Assembly: GCF_051954575.1 (NCBI RefSeq)
Contig: NZ_JBQCHP010000107.1
Location: 46,051-110,050 of the forward strand
Length of the DNA: 64,000 nucleotides
From: Dyella_B sp035690825
GTDB taxonomy: Bacteria; Pseudomonadota; Gammaproteobacteria; Xanthomonadales; Rhodanobacteraceae
Reading direction: 5' to 3'
Below the pieces are notes generated by a model. That model saw only the letters and a list, made by a program, of their open reading frames with translations, was not told the origin of the DNA and made no database searches. Positions 34,980 through 44,265 of this stretch are shown here, one piece after another. The position numbers and the translations under genes were made by a program. Numbering within the stretch: the first letter of the stretch is position 1; each line of letters begins with the position of its first letter.

Positions 34980-36182
34980 TCACAACCCCGCCGCGTGCGC
35001 AGCCAAGCGTCGTTTCAATGGCAGCAGGCGATCGACCATGCGCACGCCAAGACCTCGCATCGCCACCCACGGCGCGCCCTGCAACGCATAAATACGCGCA
35101 AGCGCATCGAAGCCGTAGGCATCGAGCGTATCAGCGCTGCGGCGGCGGCGCGCATAGCGACGCAATACCTGCGACGAAGCGAAATCGCGGCCCGTGTCGC
35201 GGGCAGCCGCCAAGCTGTCGCGCAGTTCGGCAACATCACGCAGACCGAGATTCACGCCCTGCCCGGCCAGCGGATGCACCACGTGCGCTGCATCGCCGAG
35301 CAGCACGAAGCGCTCTGCCAGGTAGCGTTCGGCAAGCTGCAGCTTCAAGGGAAACGCGGTACGCGGTGTAGTGGCGGTGATGCGCCCAAGCCGGAAATCG
35401 CTGGCGACACCGAGTTCGTCGAGGACCGCCTCGTCGTCCAGCGCCAGCACGCGCCGCGCTTCGTCTTCTGGCAACGACCACACGATGGAACTGCGACCAT
35501 CCTGCAATGGCAGCAACGCGAGCGGACCGGTGGGCAGAAAACGCTGCCAGCAGGTCTGCGCATGCGGGCGTTCGGTGCTGACGTGCGCCACCACCGCGCG
35601 CTGCGTGTAATCGCGGCCGCGCGTGCCGATGCCGGCGCGCTCGCGCAAGGGCGAACCACCGCCATCGGCCGCGACCAGCAGGCGCACCGCCACGCTTTCG
35701 CCATCGGCCAAGGCCAGCACCACGCGATCGGATCGCGTTTCGAAATCCTGCACCGCGGCCGGACACAGTCGTTGCACGCCAGCCGCGTCCAGCGCCTGCC
35801 ACAGCGTCCACTGCACCAGGTTGTTCTCGACGATGTAGCCGAGCTGATCGCGGCCTTCGTCGGCGGCGTCGAAATGGATCGCCGCGCCGTTCTCGGCATC
35901 CCACACCTGCATGTGCGCATACGGACAGGCACGCGCATTGCGAATGGACGTCCAGACGTCCAGTTCATCCAGCAATTTGATCGACGACGGCGCGAGGCCG
36001 ACCACGCGCAGGTCCACGTCGTCCTGCGGCTGCCACGGCGACGGTGGACGCGCTTCCAGCAGGGCGGTGCTGAAGCCCGCGCGGCTCAGTGCGAGCGCCG
36101 CGGCGGCGCCCACCATGCCGCCGCCGACCACGGCGATATCCAGCGCCGGCGCGCGGCGTTGCGTTGCGGGAACGGTTCTCAT
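34980..36182 (-). CDS. UbiF/UbiI/VisC-type ubiquinone biosynthesis hydroxylase
   Basis: A 400-residue flavin monooxygenase. It opens with the FAD motif 'IAVVGGGMVGAAAALALSRAG', has the 'DYTQRAVVAHV' middle segment of the family and the late FAD motif 'FVLLGDAAHVVHPLAGQGVNLGLRD'. Proteins of this type hydroxylate a ring position of the ubiquinone precursor using oxygen and NAD(P)H. Which of the ring positions it serves cannot be decided from sequence. ATG 36182 overlaps the stop of the upstream ubiH by 4 bases (ATGA), so the two are coupled; the larger open frame to 36776 overlaps ubiH and is not coding. Confidence 0.88.
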   Translation of the reverse strand: MRTVPATQRRAPALDIAVVGGGMVGAAAALALSRAGFSTALLEARPPSPWQPQDDVDLRVVGLAPSSIKLLDELDVWTSIRNARACPYAHMQVWDAENGAAIHFDAADEGRDQLGYIVENNLVQWTLWQALDAAGVQRLCPAAVQDFETRSDRVVLALADGESVAVRLLVAADGGGSPLRERAGIGTRGRDYTQRAVVAHVSTERPHAQTCWQRFLPTGPLALLPLQDGRSSIVWSLPEDEARRVLALDDEAVLDELGVASDFRLGRITATTPRTAFPLKLQLAERYLAERFVLLGDAAHVVHPLAGQGVNLGLRDVAELRDSLAAARDTGRDFASSQVLRRYARRRRSADTLDAYGFDALARIYALQGAPWVAMRGLGVRMVDRLLPLKRRLAAHAAGL

Positions 36183-37411
36183 GGCGTGCGCTCCAAAACC
36201 GCACGCGGCGGTTCGCCACGGAAACCCATGCCGCGTCGCGCCAGCAACTGCTGCAGCGGCGGCACGCGGTCGTAGGCCAGCAAGGCGAGCGAGCGCAGCG
36301 GCGCCAGCAAGGGTTGCGGCATGCAGGCGAAACGCACCAGATCGTGGCTCATCGCCATGGTGCCTTCGCGATCCGGCGCACGGCGTGCGGCGTAATGCTC
36401 GAGCAGATCCTGCGCGCCCGGATCGTCGCGGCCGGCGATCAGCTCGGCGAGCGTCAAGGCATCGCGCAAGCCGAGGTTGAAGCCTTGCGCGCCGATCGGA
36501 TGCACGGTCTGCGCAGCATTGCCTACCAGCACCGCGCGCGACGCGACCAGGTTGCGCGCAGCGACACGCTTGATCACATAGGGGTGACGCTTGCCGGGAC
36601 GGCTCAGTCGACCCAGCCGCCAGCCGAAGCGCCGTTGCGCGAGCGCGATGAAATCCGCATCGTTCAAGCTCGCCACCTCGACCGCTGTATCCGCATCCAC
36701 CGTCAGCACGAGGCCGCAGCGGCGTTCGCCCAGCGGCAGCATGGCGATGGGACCTTCGTCGGAAAAACGCTCCCATGCGCGATTGGCGTGATCGCGCTCG
36801 GGCGTCACCGTGGATACGAACAGCGTCTGGCGGTAATCGTGCACGTCAGCCTCGATGCCCAGCTGCGCACGCACGAAAGAATCCGTACCGTCCGCGCCGA
36901 CCAGCAAGGCGGCATCGATATGTTCCGTTCCTTCCGGCGTTTGGATCTGCGCACGCCAGCCGCCGTCGAACTTCTCCAGACCGGTGAGGCTGGCCGGTGC
37001 AAGACGCCTCAGCCGGCGACAGCCATCCAGCCGGCGCAGCAAAGCCGCGCCCAGTTCGCGCGCGGGCAAGGTCCAGCCCAACGCATCCACGCCATGCCGG
37101 GCGGCATCCAGGCGCGCGCTGCCGAATTCACCCGCGCGACTGACATGGATGTGTCGGATCGGCGTGGCCTGCGCGACGGCGAGCGGCCATACACCGATGG
37201 CGTCCAGTCCGTTGACGGTGGCGCGCGCCAGCGCCAGGTTGCGTTCGTCATAGCTGGGTTGGGCGTTCGCGCGCGGTGCGGCGGCTTCCACCAGGGTGAC
37301 GCGGCATCCGGCCGCATCCAGCGCGATCGCCAGGCTGGCGCCGACCAGGCCGCCGCCGACCACCAGCACGTTGCCTTCGGCTGCAAAGGGGGGGGAAGAG
37401 CCTGCCTTCAT
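36179..37411 (-). CDS. ubiH: 2-polyprenyl-6-methoxyphenol hydroxylase, UbiH type
   Basis: A 410-residue flavin monooxygenase with 'VLVVGGGLVGASLAIALDAAG' near the N-terminus and 'AVLVGNAAQTVHPIGAQGFNLGLRDALTLAE' near residue 300. The Asn in GNAAQ is typical of UbiH. It acts in ubiquinone biosynthesis at the inner membrane, with the VisC-type enzyme encoded next. The start is odd: ATG 37411 and the first residues (MKAGSS) lie in one arm of a 165-bp palindrome, and the conserved sequence begins only at about residue 14. No strong ribosome binding site is present, so the original start may have been replaced by the repeat. Confidence 0.88.
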   Translation of the reverse strand: MKAGSSPPFAAEGNVLVVGGGLVGASLAIALDAAGCRVTLVEAAAPRANAQPSYDERNLALARATVNGLDAIGVWPLAVAQATPIRHIHVSRAGEFGSARLDAARHGVDALGWTLPARELGAALLRRLDGCRRLRRLAPASLTGLEKFDGGWRAQIQTPEGTEHIDAALLVGADGTDSFVRAQLGIEADVHDYRQTLFVSTVTPERDHANRAWERFSDEGPIAMLPLGERRCGLVLTVDADTAVEVASLNDADFIALAQRRFGWRLGRLSRPGKRHPYVIKRVAARNLVASRAVLVGNAAQTVHPIGAQGFNLGLRDALTLAELIAGRDDPGAQDLLEHYAARRAPDREGTMAMSHDLVRFACMPQPLLAPLRSLALLAYDRVPPLQQLLARRGMGFRGEPPRAVLERTP

Positions 37412-37560
37412 ATTCCAAGTGCCTCGCGTCGCGTTTGAGTGGTCGCCAGGTAGTAACGCGTGGCGCAGCGCCAGACTGGCCGTCTGGCCAAGCCGCGCGC
37501 TGCCGCATGGCAGCCACTCGGGCGCAACGCGAGGTGCTTGGGGTATGAAGGCAGGCTCTT
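37396..37560. repeat. 165-bp imperfect palindrome spanning the ubiH start
   Basis: The outer arms match over about 38 bases: AAGAGCCTGCCTTCATA... at 37396 and its mirror ...TATGAAGGCAGGCTCTT ending 37560. The pairing continues inward (GAGTGGTCGCCA near 37437 with TGGCAGCCACTC near 37509) to a central CCAGAC / GTCTGG dyad. The whole could fold as one hairpin. The structure is that of a MITE-like or REP-pair element; no copy elsewhere in the window was noticed. Confidence 0.75.
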
Positions 37561-37658
37561 GATCATGCGCGGATGATACGCGGTGCCTGCGTCACTCCGC
37601 ATTGGGCTAAACTGCAACTTTCTTATCAAGCCGTCTGCTTCCCAGGGAGTTCTTCTTC

Positions 37659-38255
37659 ATGGCTACGACACAAACCCAGCGCCTTGGCATCCTTGCTGCG
37701 CTCGCCCTGGTGATGGCGGCGACCCGCGTGCATTTGTCGCTGTTTCATCACGACATCTGGGACGCCTCCTGGGGCGTGTTCTTCCTGGCCGGCTTCTGGC
37801 TGCGCGGCACTGGCCGCTGGGCGTTCCCGCTGCTGATGGCCGAAGCGGTGCTGGTCGATTACCTGGTCATCACGCACATGGGCATCAGCTTCTGGGATCA
37901 CTACTGCGTGTCGCTGGGCTACTGGTTCCTTGTTCCCGCCTACGGCGCGCTGTGGATGGGTGGCAGCTGGCTGGCCAGGCAGCAGCGCGGCCTGACGCTT
38001 TCCACCCTGGCGCTGGCCGCCGTCGTGCTGCTGGTGAGCGAAACGGCGTGCTACACCATTTCCAATGGCAGCTTCTACTGGCTAAGCGCGCACGTGCCGG
38101 CGCCGAAGAGCTTCACGGCGTGGTTCGCCAACTTCGGCGACTGGTACCTGCCGTTCCTCGCCACCACGGCCACCTACGTTGGCCTGGGCGCGGTGCTGCA
38201 CGTGCTGGCCACGCAGCTTGCGCGTCTGTCGCATGGCGGCGAAGTGCAACATTGA
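37659..38255 (+). CDS. Integral membrane protein of unknown function
   Basis: A 198-residue protein with five or six hydrophobic segments and short polar loops. It begins MATTQTQRLGILAALALVMAATR, with the first helix directly after the start. Several aromatic-rich loops follow (SLFHHDIWDASWGVFF, ISFWDHYCVSLGYWF). No motif of a known enzyme or transporter was recognised. It ends 7 bases before the cobalamin adenosyltransferase gene on the same strand, so co-transcription and a link to cobalamin handling or its precursors are possible but unproven. Confidence 0.72.
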   Translation: MATTQTQRLGILAALALVMAATRVHLSLFHHDIWDASWGVFFLAGFWLRGTGRWAFPLLMAEAVLVDYLVITHMGISFWDHYCVSLGYWFLVPAYGALWMGGSWLARQQRGLTLSTLALAAVVLLVSETACYTISNGSFYWLSAHVPAPKSFTAWFANFGDWYLPFLATTATYVGLGAVLHVLATQLARLSHGGEVQH

Positions 38256-38262
38256 GCCAGTC

Positions 38263-38832
38263 ATGGGCAATCGTCTTTCCAAGATCTACACCCGCACGGG
38301 TGATGACGGCAGCACCGGCCTGGGCGACGGTTCGCGCGTAGCGAAGGATTCGGCGCGCGTCGGCGCCTACGGCACCGTGGATGAGCTCAACAGCACGATC
38401 GGCATGGTGCTGGCCTGCGACGGTGTCGGCGAGGACATCCGCGAAACGCTCACCCAGGTGCAGCACGAGCTGTTCGACCTGGGCGGGGAGCTGTGCATTC
38501 CCGGCATGGCGATGATCGAGGACGCCGACATCGATCGCCTGGAGCAGGTGCTGGATCGCTTCAACGATCCGCTGCCGCCGCTGAAGGATTTCATCCTGCC
38601 GGGCGGTGGCATGGCCGCTTCGTGCTGCCACCTGGCGCGCACGGTATGCCGCCGCGCCGAGCGCGAAGTGATCGCCCTGGGCCGGGTCGAAGCGATCCGG
38701 CCGCAGGCGCAGCGCTATCTCAATCGCCTGTCCGACCTGCTGTTCGTGCTGTGCCGAGTACTGGCGCGCGGCAGCGGCCATGGCGAAGTGCTGTGGCAGC
38801 ATGAGCGTCGCCGCAAGCCCGCTGCCGGCTGA
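38263..38832 (+). CDS. Cob(I)alamin adenosyltransferase, PduO type
   Basis: A 189-residue protein with the family's N-terminal ATP-binding signature 'IYTRTGDDGSTGLGDGSRVAKDSARV' and 'GTVDELNSTIG', and the late 'CRRAEREVIAL' plus 'YLNRLSDLLFVLCRVLAR'. It transfers the adenosyl group from ATP to cob(I)alamin, making coenzyme B12, as a trimer in the cytoplasm. The start is set at ATG 38263 because the signature begins eight residues later; the frame open from 38179 overlaps the membrane-protein gene. It is followed after 8 bases by the deacetylase gene. Confidence 0.93.
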   Translation: MGNRLSKIYTRTGDDGSTGLGDGSRVAKDSARVGAYGTVDELNSTIGMVLACDGVGEDIRETLTQVQHELFDLGGELCIPGMAMIEDADIDRLEQVLDRFNDPLPPLKDFILPGGGMAASCCHLARTVCRRAEREVIALGRVEAIRPQAQRYLNRLSDLLFVLCRVLARGSGHGEVLWQHERRRKPAAG

Positions 38833-38840
38833 GTTGGCGC

Positions 38841-39761
38841 ATGCTGCAGCTGTTCACCCATAGCGTCTGCCTGCAGCACGATCCCGGTCCGGGCCATGCC
38901 GAATCGCCGGCGCGCCTGCGCGCGGTGCTGGAGGCGCTGGACCAGGACCGCTTCGCCACCGTGGACCGCATCGAAGCGCCGCGCGCCACGCGCGAGCAGT
39001 TGCTGCGCGTCCACACTCCGGCCCATGTCGACCGTATCCTGGCGATCACGCCCGAATCGGACACGGTGCGGCTGGACGAAGACACCCTGATGTCCCCCGC
39101 CTCGGCCGAAGCCGGCCTGCGTGCGGCGGGTGCCGTCGTGGCCGCCGTGGATGCGGTGATGACAGGCCAGGCCCTGCGCGCGTTCTGCGCGGTGCGTCCG
39201 CCCGGCCACCACGCCACGCCCAATACCGCGATGGGCTTCTGCCTGTTCAACAACATCGCCGTGGGCGCCGCGCATGCCTTGGCTGCGCATGGCCTGAAAC
39301 GGGTGGCGATCGCCGATTTCGATGTGCATCACGGCAACGGCACACAGGACATCTTCCAGCGCGAATCGCGCGTGCTCTTCATTTCCACGCACCAGCAGCC
39401 GCTGTATCCAGGCACCGGCGGCGCGGACGAGCACGGTGTGGGCAACATCATCAACGCACCGCTTTCGCCTGGCGAAGGTTCGTACGAATTCCGCACCCTG
39501 TGGAGCGACGTGCTGCTGCCCCGCCTGCATGCGTTCAAGCCGCAACTGGTACTGGTCTCGGCCGGCTTCGACGCTCACCAGCGCGATCCGCTGGCCAATC
39601 TTGAGCTGCAGGCCGAGGACTATGCCTGGATCACCGAGCGCCTGGTCGATCTGGCGCATGCGCACGCCGGCGGCCGGCTGGTCTCCACGCTGGAAGGCGG
39701 CTATGACCTGCAGGCGCTGGCCGCCAGCGCCAGTGCACACGTCAGTGCCTTGATGGAGTAG
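38841..39761 (+). CDS. Histone deacetylase / acetoin utilisation (AcuC) family protein
   Basis: A 306-residue arginase-fold deacetylase. The catalytic parts are intact: 'RPPGHHATPNTAMGFCLFNN' (His-His pair), 'VAIADFDVHHGNGTQDIF' (Zn-binding Asp and His), 'LVSAGFDAHQRDPLANL' (Zn Asp) and 'LEGGYDL'. Bacterial members deacetylate small molecules, polyamines or acetylated lysines; the substrate here is unknown. It runs in the same direction as the adenosyltransferase gene and its TAG stop abuts a family A palindrome shared with the convergent msrB. Confidence 0.92.
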   Translation: MLQLFTHSVCLQHDPGPGHAESPARLRAVLEALDQDRFATVDRIEAPRATREQLLRVHTPAHVDRILAITPESDTVRLDEDTLMSPASAEAGLRAAGAVVAAVDAVMTGQALRAFCAVRPPGHHATPNTAMGFCLFNNIAVGAAHALAAHGLKRVAIADFDVHHGNGTQDIFQRESRVLFISTHQQPLYPGTGGADEHGVGNIINAPLSPGEGSYEFRTLWSDVLLPRLHAFKPQLVLVSAGFDAHQRDPLANLELQAEDYAWITERLVDLAHAHAGGRLVSTLEGGYDLQALAASASAHVSALME

Positions 39762-39812
39762 GGGTGCAAACCCCAAAAGCATGGCGACGTTGAGGTTTGC
39801 ACCCCAGCCTAT
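39760..39812. repeat. Family A palindrome between the deacetylase gene and msrB
   Basis: GGGGTGCAAACCCCAA at 39761 is mirrored by TTGAGGTTTGCACCCCA around 39790-39806. It fills the 47-base gap between two convergent genes and overlaps both stop codons. A GGGGTGCAAACCCC core is itself a dyad. A two-way terminator role is likely. Confidence 0.75.
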
Positions 39813-40225
39813 GGGGATAGCCCATGCTGGTCGGGCTGGAAATCCAGCGCCACCGAATTGATGCAATAGCGCAGGCCGGTCGGCTTGGGGCCATCCGGAA
39901 AAACGTGCCCCAGGTGCGAGTCGCAGACCGCGCAGCGCACTTCCGTGCGGTTCATGCCATGGCTGGCGTCAGGCGCCAGGCCCACCGCGCTGCGCTTGAT
40001 CGGCTGGAAGAAGCTCGGCCAACCGGAACCGGATTCGTATTTGGCTTCGGACGCGAACAGCGGCGCGTGGCAGGCGGCGCATACGTAGGCGCCCGCTTCC
40101 TTGTGCTTGCACCACTTGCCGCTGAAAGGCGGCTCGGTGGCCGAACAGCGGCAAACCGCGTACTGCTCCGGCGTCAAGGTCGCGCGCCATTGCTCGTCGG
40201 ACTTGTAGGGCTTGTGCTGGTTCAT
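39809..40225 (-). CDS. msrB: Peptide methionine (R)-S-oxide reductase
   Basis: A 138-residue protein. The family marks are 'ATEPPFSGKW', the two zinc CxxC pairs (CAAC and CAVC), 'YESGSGWPSFFQPI', 'SHLGHVFPDGP' and the catalytic Cys in 'GLRYCINSVALDF'. It reduces methionine R-sulfoxide in proteins. No signal peptide is present, so it is cytoplasmic. The longer open frame to 40528 overlaps lptD and is not coding. It diverges from lptD with an 82-base gap. Confidence 0.95.
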   Translation of the reverse strand: MNQHKPYKSDEQWRATLTPEQYAVCRCSATEPPFSGKWCKHKEAGAYVCAACHAPLFASEAKYESGSGWPSFFQPIKRSAVGLAPDASHGMNRTEVRCAVCDSHLGHVFPDGPKPTGLRYCINSVALDFQPDQHGLSP

Positions 40226-40307
40226 GCGCTTCCTCGTTACGGATGCGTGCCGTCGACAGGGCCTTTCTGATAGCTTAACGCCCCTTCGTCGCCGATTGAT
40301 TGCCTCC

Positions 40308-42773
40308 GTGAAGCCCAAGAGCCTCTCGCCCTCGCGTTCTCTGCCTCCACGCCGCCTGCTAGCAATCGCTGCTGCCGCTGCCCTGTTCAGCAGCCAGGGC
40401 GTCCATGCCTCGTCCCAGACCAAGCATCCGAAGGCCACGCTCGACGGCACCGAAGTGATCTGCCCGCTCGGCAGCTTCATCTGCCCGCCGCGTCCGGACA
40501 ACTTCGCGCTGTGCAAGCCCAACGGCATGCTGGAATTCTACGATCCGTTCCTGAGCAAGGATTCGTCCCTGCGCGCATCGGCCAGCACCCAGGTGTGGGC
40601 CGACCATGTCGAGAGCCCCGACCAGGTCACCTATCACCTGAGCGGCCACGTCAAAACCGTGCGCGCCGACCAGGAACTGCACGCGGACGCCGCCGACTAC
40701 AACAGCGACACCACCGATTACGACGCGCGCGGCAACGTGCATTACCAGGAAGCCACGCACCTGGTGTCGGCCGACCACATCACCGGCAATACCGACAACA
40801 GCACGGGCCTTGCGACCGGCGCGGTGCGCTACCAGATGCTCGATTCGCACGGCAACGGCACTGCGGTGCGCGCGGAAATGCTGGATGCGGACCGCAACCG
40901 CTACTCGATGGCCACCTATTCCACCTGCGACATCGGGCGGCATATCTGGGAAATCCGCGCCAAGCAGATCGACACCGACGACACCACCGGCCGCGGCATC
41001 GCGCACAGCGCCACGATGAGCATGTACGGCGTGCCGTTCTTCTATTTCCCGTGGATGAGCTTTCCGCTCAGCAACCAGCGCCAGAGCGGCTTCCTGTATC
41101 CGTATTTCGAGCACACCGGCCGTGCGGGCTACCAGTTCCGCATTCCGTACTACTTCAACCTGGCGCCCAATTACGACGCCACCATTACGCCGCGCTATTA
41201 CACCCAGCGCGGCGCGATGCTGTCCGGCGAGTTCCGCTACCTGTTCTCCAGGACCAGCGGCGAGTTCCAGTTCGAATTCCTGCCGCGCGACAACTACAAC
41301 GACCAGAAGCTCACCTCCACCTCGATCGATACGCAGGGCCAGCAGCGATATCTCTACCGCATCGTCAACAACACCAGCGTATTGCCGGGCTGGTCGCTGA
41401 ACACGAATATCAATCGCGCCTCGGACCAGAATTACCTGCGCGACTTCGGCAATGACCTGTTCTCGATCTCCACCGCGCTGCTGTACTCCAGCGTGTATCT
41501 CAACGGCTCGGGCAACTGGTGGAGCGCGTCGGTCGGCGGCGATATGTGGCAGAACGTGGATCCGTCGCAGTCCAACGGCGTGGAACCGTACAAGCGCCTG
41601 CCGCGCGCCACCTTCAACATGGATATCCCGTTCGCGCGCTGGTACGACGTCGGCATGACCAGCGAAGCGGTGAAGTTCCACAAGTTCAACCAGGTGGAAG
41701 GCGCGCGCGTCGACCTGTATCCATACGTCGATGCTGATTTCCAGGGGGCGGCCTGGTTCATTCGGCCCAAGCTGGCCTACCGCTACACCGGCTATTCGCT
41801 CGACAGCGGCTATCAGCGCTACAGCTATTTCGGCCAGCTCGGCAGCGGCACCACGCCGTTCACGCAGAGCAACCCGAGCCGCTCGTTGCCGGTCGTCAGC
41901 CTGGACCAGGGCCTGATCTTCGAACGCAGCACTTCGCTGTTCGACACGCACTACACGCAAACACTGGAGCCGCGGCTGTACTACCTGTACGTGCCGTACC
42001 GCAACCAGAACAACCTGCCGCTGTTCGATACCATGCCGATGTCGTTCGACGACTGGATGCTGTTCGCGCCCAACCAGTTCTCCGGCGCCGATCGCCAGAT
42101 GAATGCGAACAATCTCACCGCCGCGGTCACCACGCGCCTGCTCGACGACGGCGGCGTGGAGCGGCTCTCGGCCACCTTCGGCCAGATCCGCTACTTCACT
42201 CCGCAAAAGGTGCAGGTGCCGTGCACCATCGTTTCCAACAGCACTGTCGCCGGCTGCACCGCCACCACCGACTGGCGCGGCTCGGACTACGTGACCGAGC
42301 TCAGCACCCAGCTCAACGACCAGTGGACCGCCAGCACCGAGTATCTGTGGAACCCCAACTCCCGCCGCACTGACCTGGGCACCTTCGCGCTGCAGCGCCG
42401 GCTGGGCTTCGACGGCATCCTCAACTTCTCCTACCGCTATCGCCGCGGGCTGGTGGAACAATATCAGGCCTCGGCGGTCTATCCGCTCACGGAACGCTGG
42501 CGCCTGATCGGCGAGTGGACCTACTCGATGATGGACAAGCGCACCGTGGAAGCCCTGGCCGGCGTGCAGTACGAAGGATGCTGCGTGAAGGTCAGCATGG
42601 TGGCCCGCCACTACGTCACCGGCTACTACGGCGTGGTCGCCACGCTGCCTCCGGGGCAGACCGCGCCGCGCAGCGACACGGCCGTCATGTTCCAGTTGGA
42701 ATTCAAGGGCCTGGGCACTTTCAGCGGCCAGACGGAGAGCGTGCTGCGGCGTGATATCCTTGGCTATCAATAA
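40308..42773 (+). CDS. lptD: LPS-assembly outer membrane protein
   Basis: About 821 residues from GTG 40308. A signal peptide (LLAIAAAAALFSSQGVHA) is followed by a Cys-containing N-terminal segment (EVICPLGSFICPPRP). The OstA/jellyroll domain follows ('ASASTQVWADHVESPDQVTYHLSGHV'), and then the C-terminal barrel. A Cys-Cys pair (YEGCCVKVSM) lies near the C-terminus, as in E. coli LptD where it forms disulfides with the N-terminal Cys. With LptE it inserts lipopolysaccharide into the outer leaflet. The start is uncertain: the frame extends to 40212, inside msrB; GTG 40308 is the best choice because it precedes the signal peptide. It heads the lptD-surA-pdxA-rsmA-apaG-apaH run. Confidence 0.93.
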   Translation: MKPKSLSPSRSLPPRRLLAIAAAAALFSSQGVHASSQTKHPKATLDGTEVICPLGSFICPPRPDNFALCKPNGMLEFYDPFLSKDSSLRASASTQVWADHVESPDQVTYHLSGHVKTVRADQELHADAADYNSDTTDYDARGNVHYQEATHLVSADHITGNTDNSTGLATGAVRYQMLDSHGNGTAVRAEMLDADRNRYSMATYSTCDIGRHIWEIRAKQIDTDDTTGRGIAHSATMSMYGVPFFYFPWMSFPLSNQRQSGFLYPYFEHTGRAGYQFRIPYYFNLAPNYDATITPRYYTQRGAMLSGEFRYLFSRTSGEFQFEFLPRDNYNDQKLTSTSIDTQGQQRYLYRIVNNTSVLPGWSLNTNINRASDQNYLRDFGNDLFSISTALLYSSVYLNGSGNWWSASVGGDMWQNVDPSQSNGVEPYKRLPRATFNMDIPFARWYDVGMTSEAVKFHKFNQVEGARVDLYPYVDADFQGAAWFIRPKLAYRYTGYSLDSGYQRYSYFGQLGSGTTPFTQSNPSRSLPVVSLDQGLIFERSTSLFDTHYTQTLEPRLYYLYVPYRNQNNLPLFDTMPMSFDDWMLFAPNQFSGADRQMNANNLTAAVTTRLLDDGGVERLSATFGQIRYFTPQKVQVPCTIVSNSTVAGCTATTDWRGSDYVTELSTQLNDQWTASTEYLWNPNSRRTDLGTFALQRRLGFDGILNFSYRYRRGLVEQYQASAVYPLTERWRLIGEWTYSMMDKRTVEALAGVQYEGCCVKVSMVARHYVTGYYGVVATLPPGQTAPRSDTAVMFQLEFKGLGTFSGQTESVLRRDILGYQ

Positions 42774-42886
42774 GCGCGTTCCGGCCGGTTTTGGGCGCGC
42801 CCTCGGAAAAGCGGCCGCCCCGGCTGGTTTTTGAGCAATACCGTCACCAACCCCTTCGCCCCCGGGCGACAGAAGGCTGTTCACTG

Positions 42887-44242
42887 ATGAAGCAGATTTT
42901 TGCGATGTTCCTGCTGACGATCGTCATGGCGATCCCGTCGCTGGCCCAGGCCCAGTTCCTGGCGCCGCAGGATTCGAACTCCGGACAGCAGCCGATCGAC
43001 CGTATCGTCGCCGTCGTCGAAGACGAGGTGATCCTGCAGAGCGAACTCAACGACGCCGTCGCCGCGATCCAGCAGCAATACGCCAACCAGCCGGGCCAGC
43101 TGCCGCCGATCGACGTGCTGCGCCGGCAGGTGCTCGACCGCCTGATCCTGATGAAGCTGCAGTTGCAGCGCGCCGACGAACAGGGCATCCGCGTGTCCGA
43201 TGCCGACGTCGACCAGGCCGTGCAGGCCGTGGCCGCCCAGAACAAGATGAGCCCCGACCAGTTGCGTGCCGCCGTCGAACAGAGTGGCATGAGCTACGCC
43301 GCCTACCGCCAGCAGTTGCACGATCAGTTGGTGGTGCAGAAGCTGCACGAGAACGTGGTGCGCAGTTCCGTGTCGGTGACCGAAAGCGAAATCAACAACC
43401 TGCTCAACAGTCCCAGCTACAAGGCCGGTGAAGTGCATCTGGCGCATATCCAGATCAGCATCCCCGGCGGCGCCTCCGCCGCGGATATCGATACCGCGCA
43501 GAAGAAGGCCGAGCAGGCACTAGCCGCCATCAAGGGCGGCATGCCGTTCAAGGCCGCGGCGATCCGCTTCTCCGACGCGCCGGACGCGCTGGATGGTGGC
43601 GACCTGGGCTGGCGCCGCATGGACGAGGTGCCGCCGGCGTTCGTCGATGCCATCAGCAGCCTCAAGCCCGGCGACGTCAGCGGCATCCTGCATGGCCCGA
43701 CCGGCTTCCACATTCTGCAGTTGGTTGACCAGCGCGCGCAGTCCAAGCAGATGGTTACCGAGTACCACGCCCGCCAGATCCTGATCCGCCCCAGCGAGCT
43801 GCTCTCGCCCACGCAGGCGCAGCAGAAGGCGCAGGACCTCTACAACCGCATCGTCAACAAGCACGAAGACTTCGCCAAGCTGGCGAAGGACAACTCCAAT
43901 GACGACACCACTGCCAATGCCGGCGGTGACATGGGCTGGTTCCAGCAGGGCGACTGGGGCACGCTGATCGGCCAGAAGCTTGCCGACATGAAGGATGGCG
44001 AGGTCGCGCAGCCGTTCCAGAGCGAAGCGGGCTGGCACGTCCTGCAGCGCCTGGGCACGCGCAACAGCGACATGACCAACGAGATCGCACGCAACCAGGC
44101 GCGCCAGGCCATCGGCAACCGCAAGGCGGACCAGGCCTACGACGACTTCCTGCGCGATCTGCGCTCCAGTTCCTACGTGAAGATTCTCGCGCCGGAACTG
44201 GAAGAGCCTGCCGCCGACAACAACAGCAAGGCGTCGTCGTAA
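42887..44242 (+). CDS. surA: Periplasmic chaperone and peptidyl-prolyl isomerase SurA
   Basis: A 451-residue protein with a signal peptide (MKQIFAMFLLTIVMAIPSLAQAQ). The N-terminal SurA domain ('IDRIVAVVEDEVILQSELNDAV') is followed by two parvulin domains. The first begins at about residue 185 (GEVHLAHIQISIPGGAS) and the second at about 290 (TEYHARQILIRPSE). It helps outer membrane proteins, including LptD, to fold on their way to the BAM complex. AGAAGG upstream supports the start. Confidence 0.96.
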   Translation: MKQIFAMFLLTIVMAIPSLAQAQFLAPQDSNSGQQPIDRIVAVVEDEVILQSELNDAVAAIQQQYANQPGQLPPIDVLRRQVLDRLILMKLQLQRADEQGIRVSDADVDQAVQAVAAQNKMSPDQLRAAVEQSGMSYAAYRQQLHDQLVVQKLHENVVRSSVSVTESEINNLLNSPSYKAGEVHLAHIQISIPGGASAADIDTAQKKAEQALAAIKGGMPFKAAAIRFSDAPDALDGGDLGWRRMDEVPPAFVDAISSLKPGDVSGILHGPTGFHILQLVDQRAQSKQMVTEYHARQILIRPSELLSPTQAQQKAQDLYNRIVNKHEDFAKLAKDNSNDDTTANAGGDMGWFQQGDWGTLIGQKLADMKDGEVAQPFQSEAGWHVLQRLGTRNSDMTNEIARNQARQAIGNRKADQAYDDFLRDLRSSSYVKILAPELEEPAADNNSKASS

Positions 44243-44265
44243 TGGCGATGCCGCGCGGGTAAGCC

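Noticed and set aside
40359..42884. Open frame of 841 codons on the - strand opposite lptD
   Set aside because: It is the mirror of a strongly expressed GC-rich gene and is rich in Ala, Arg, Gly, His and Val without any family pattern. High third-position GC produces such frames throughout the window, for example opposite the permease (117-1574), the GMC gene (2093-4129), secA (48081-49547) and mraY (61107-62657).
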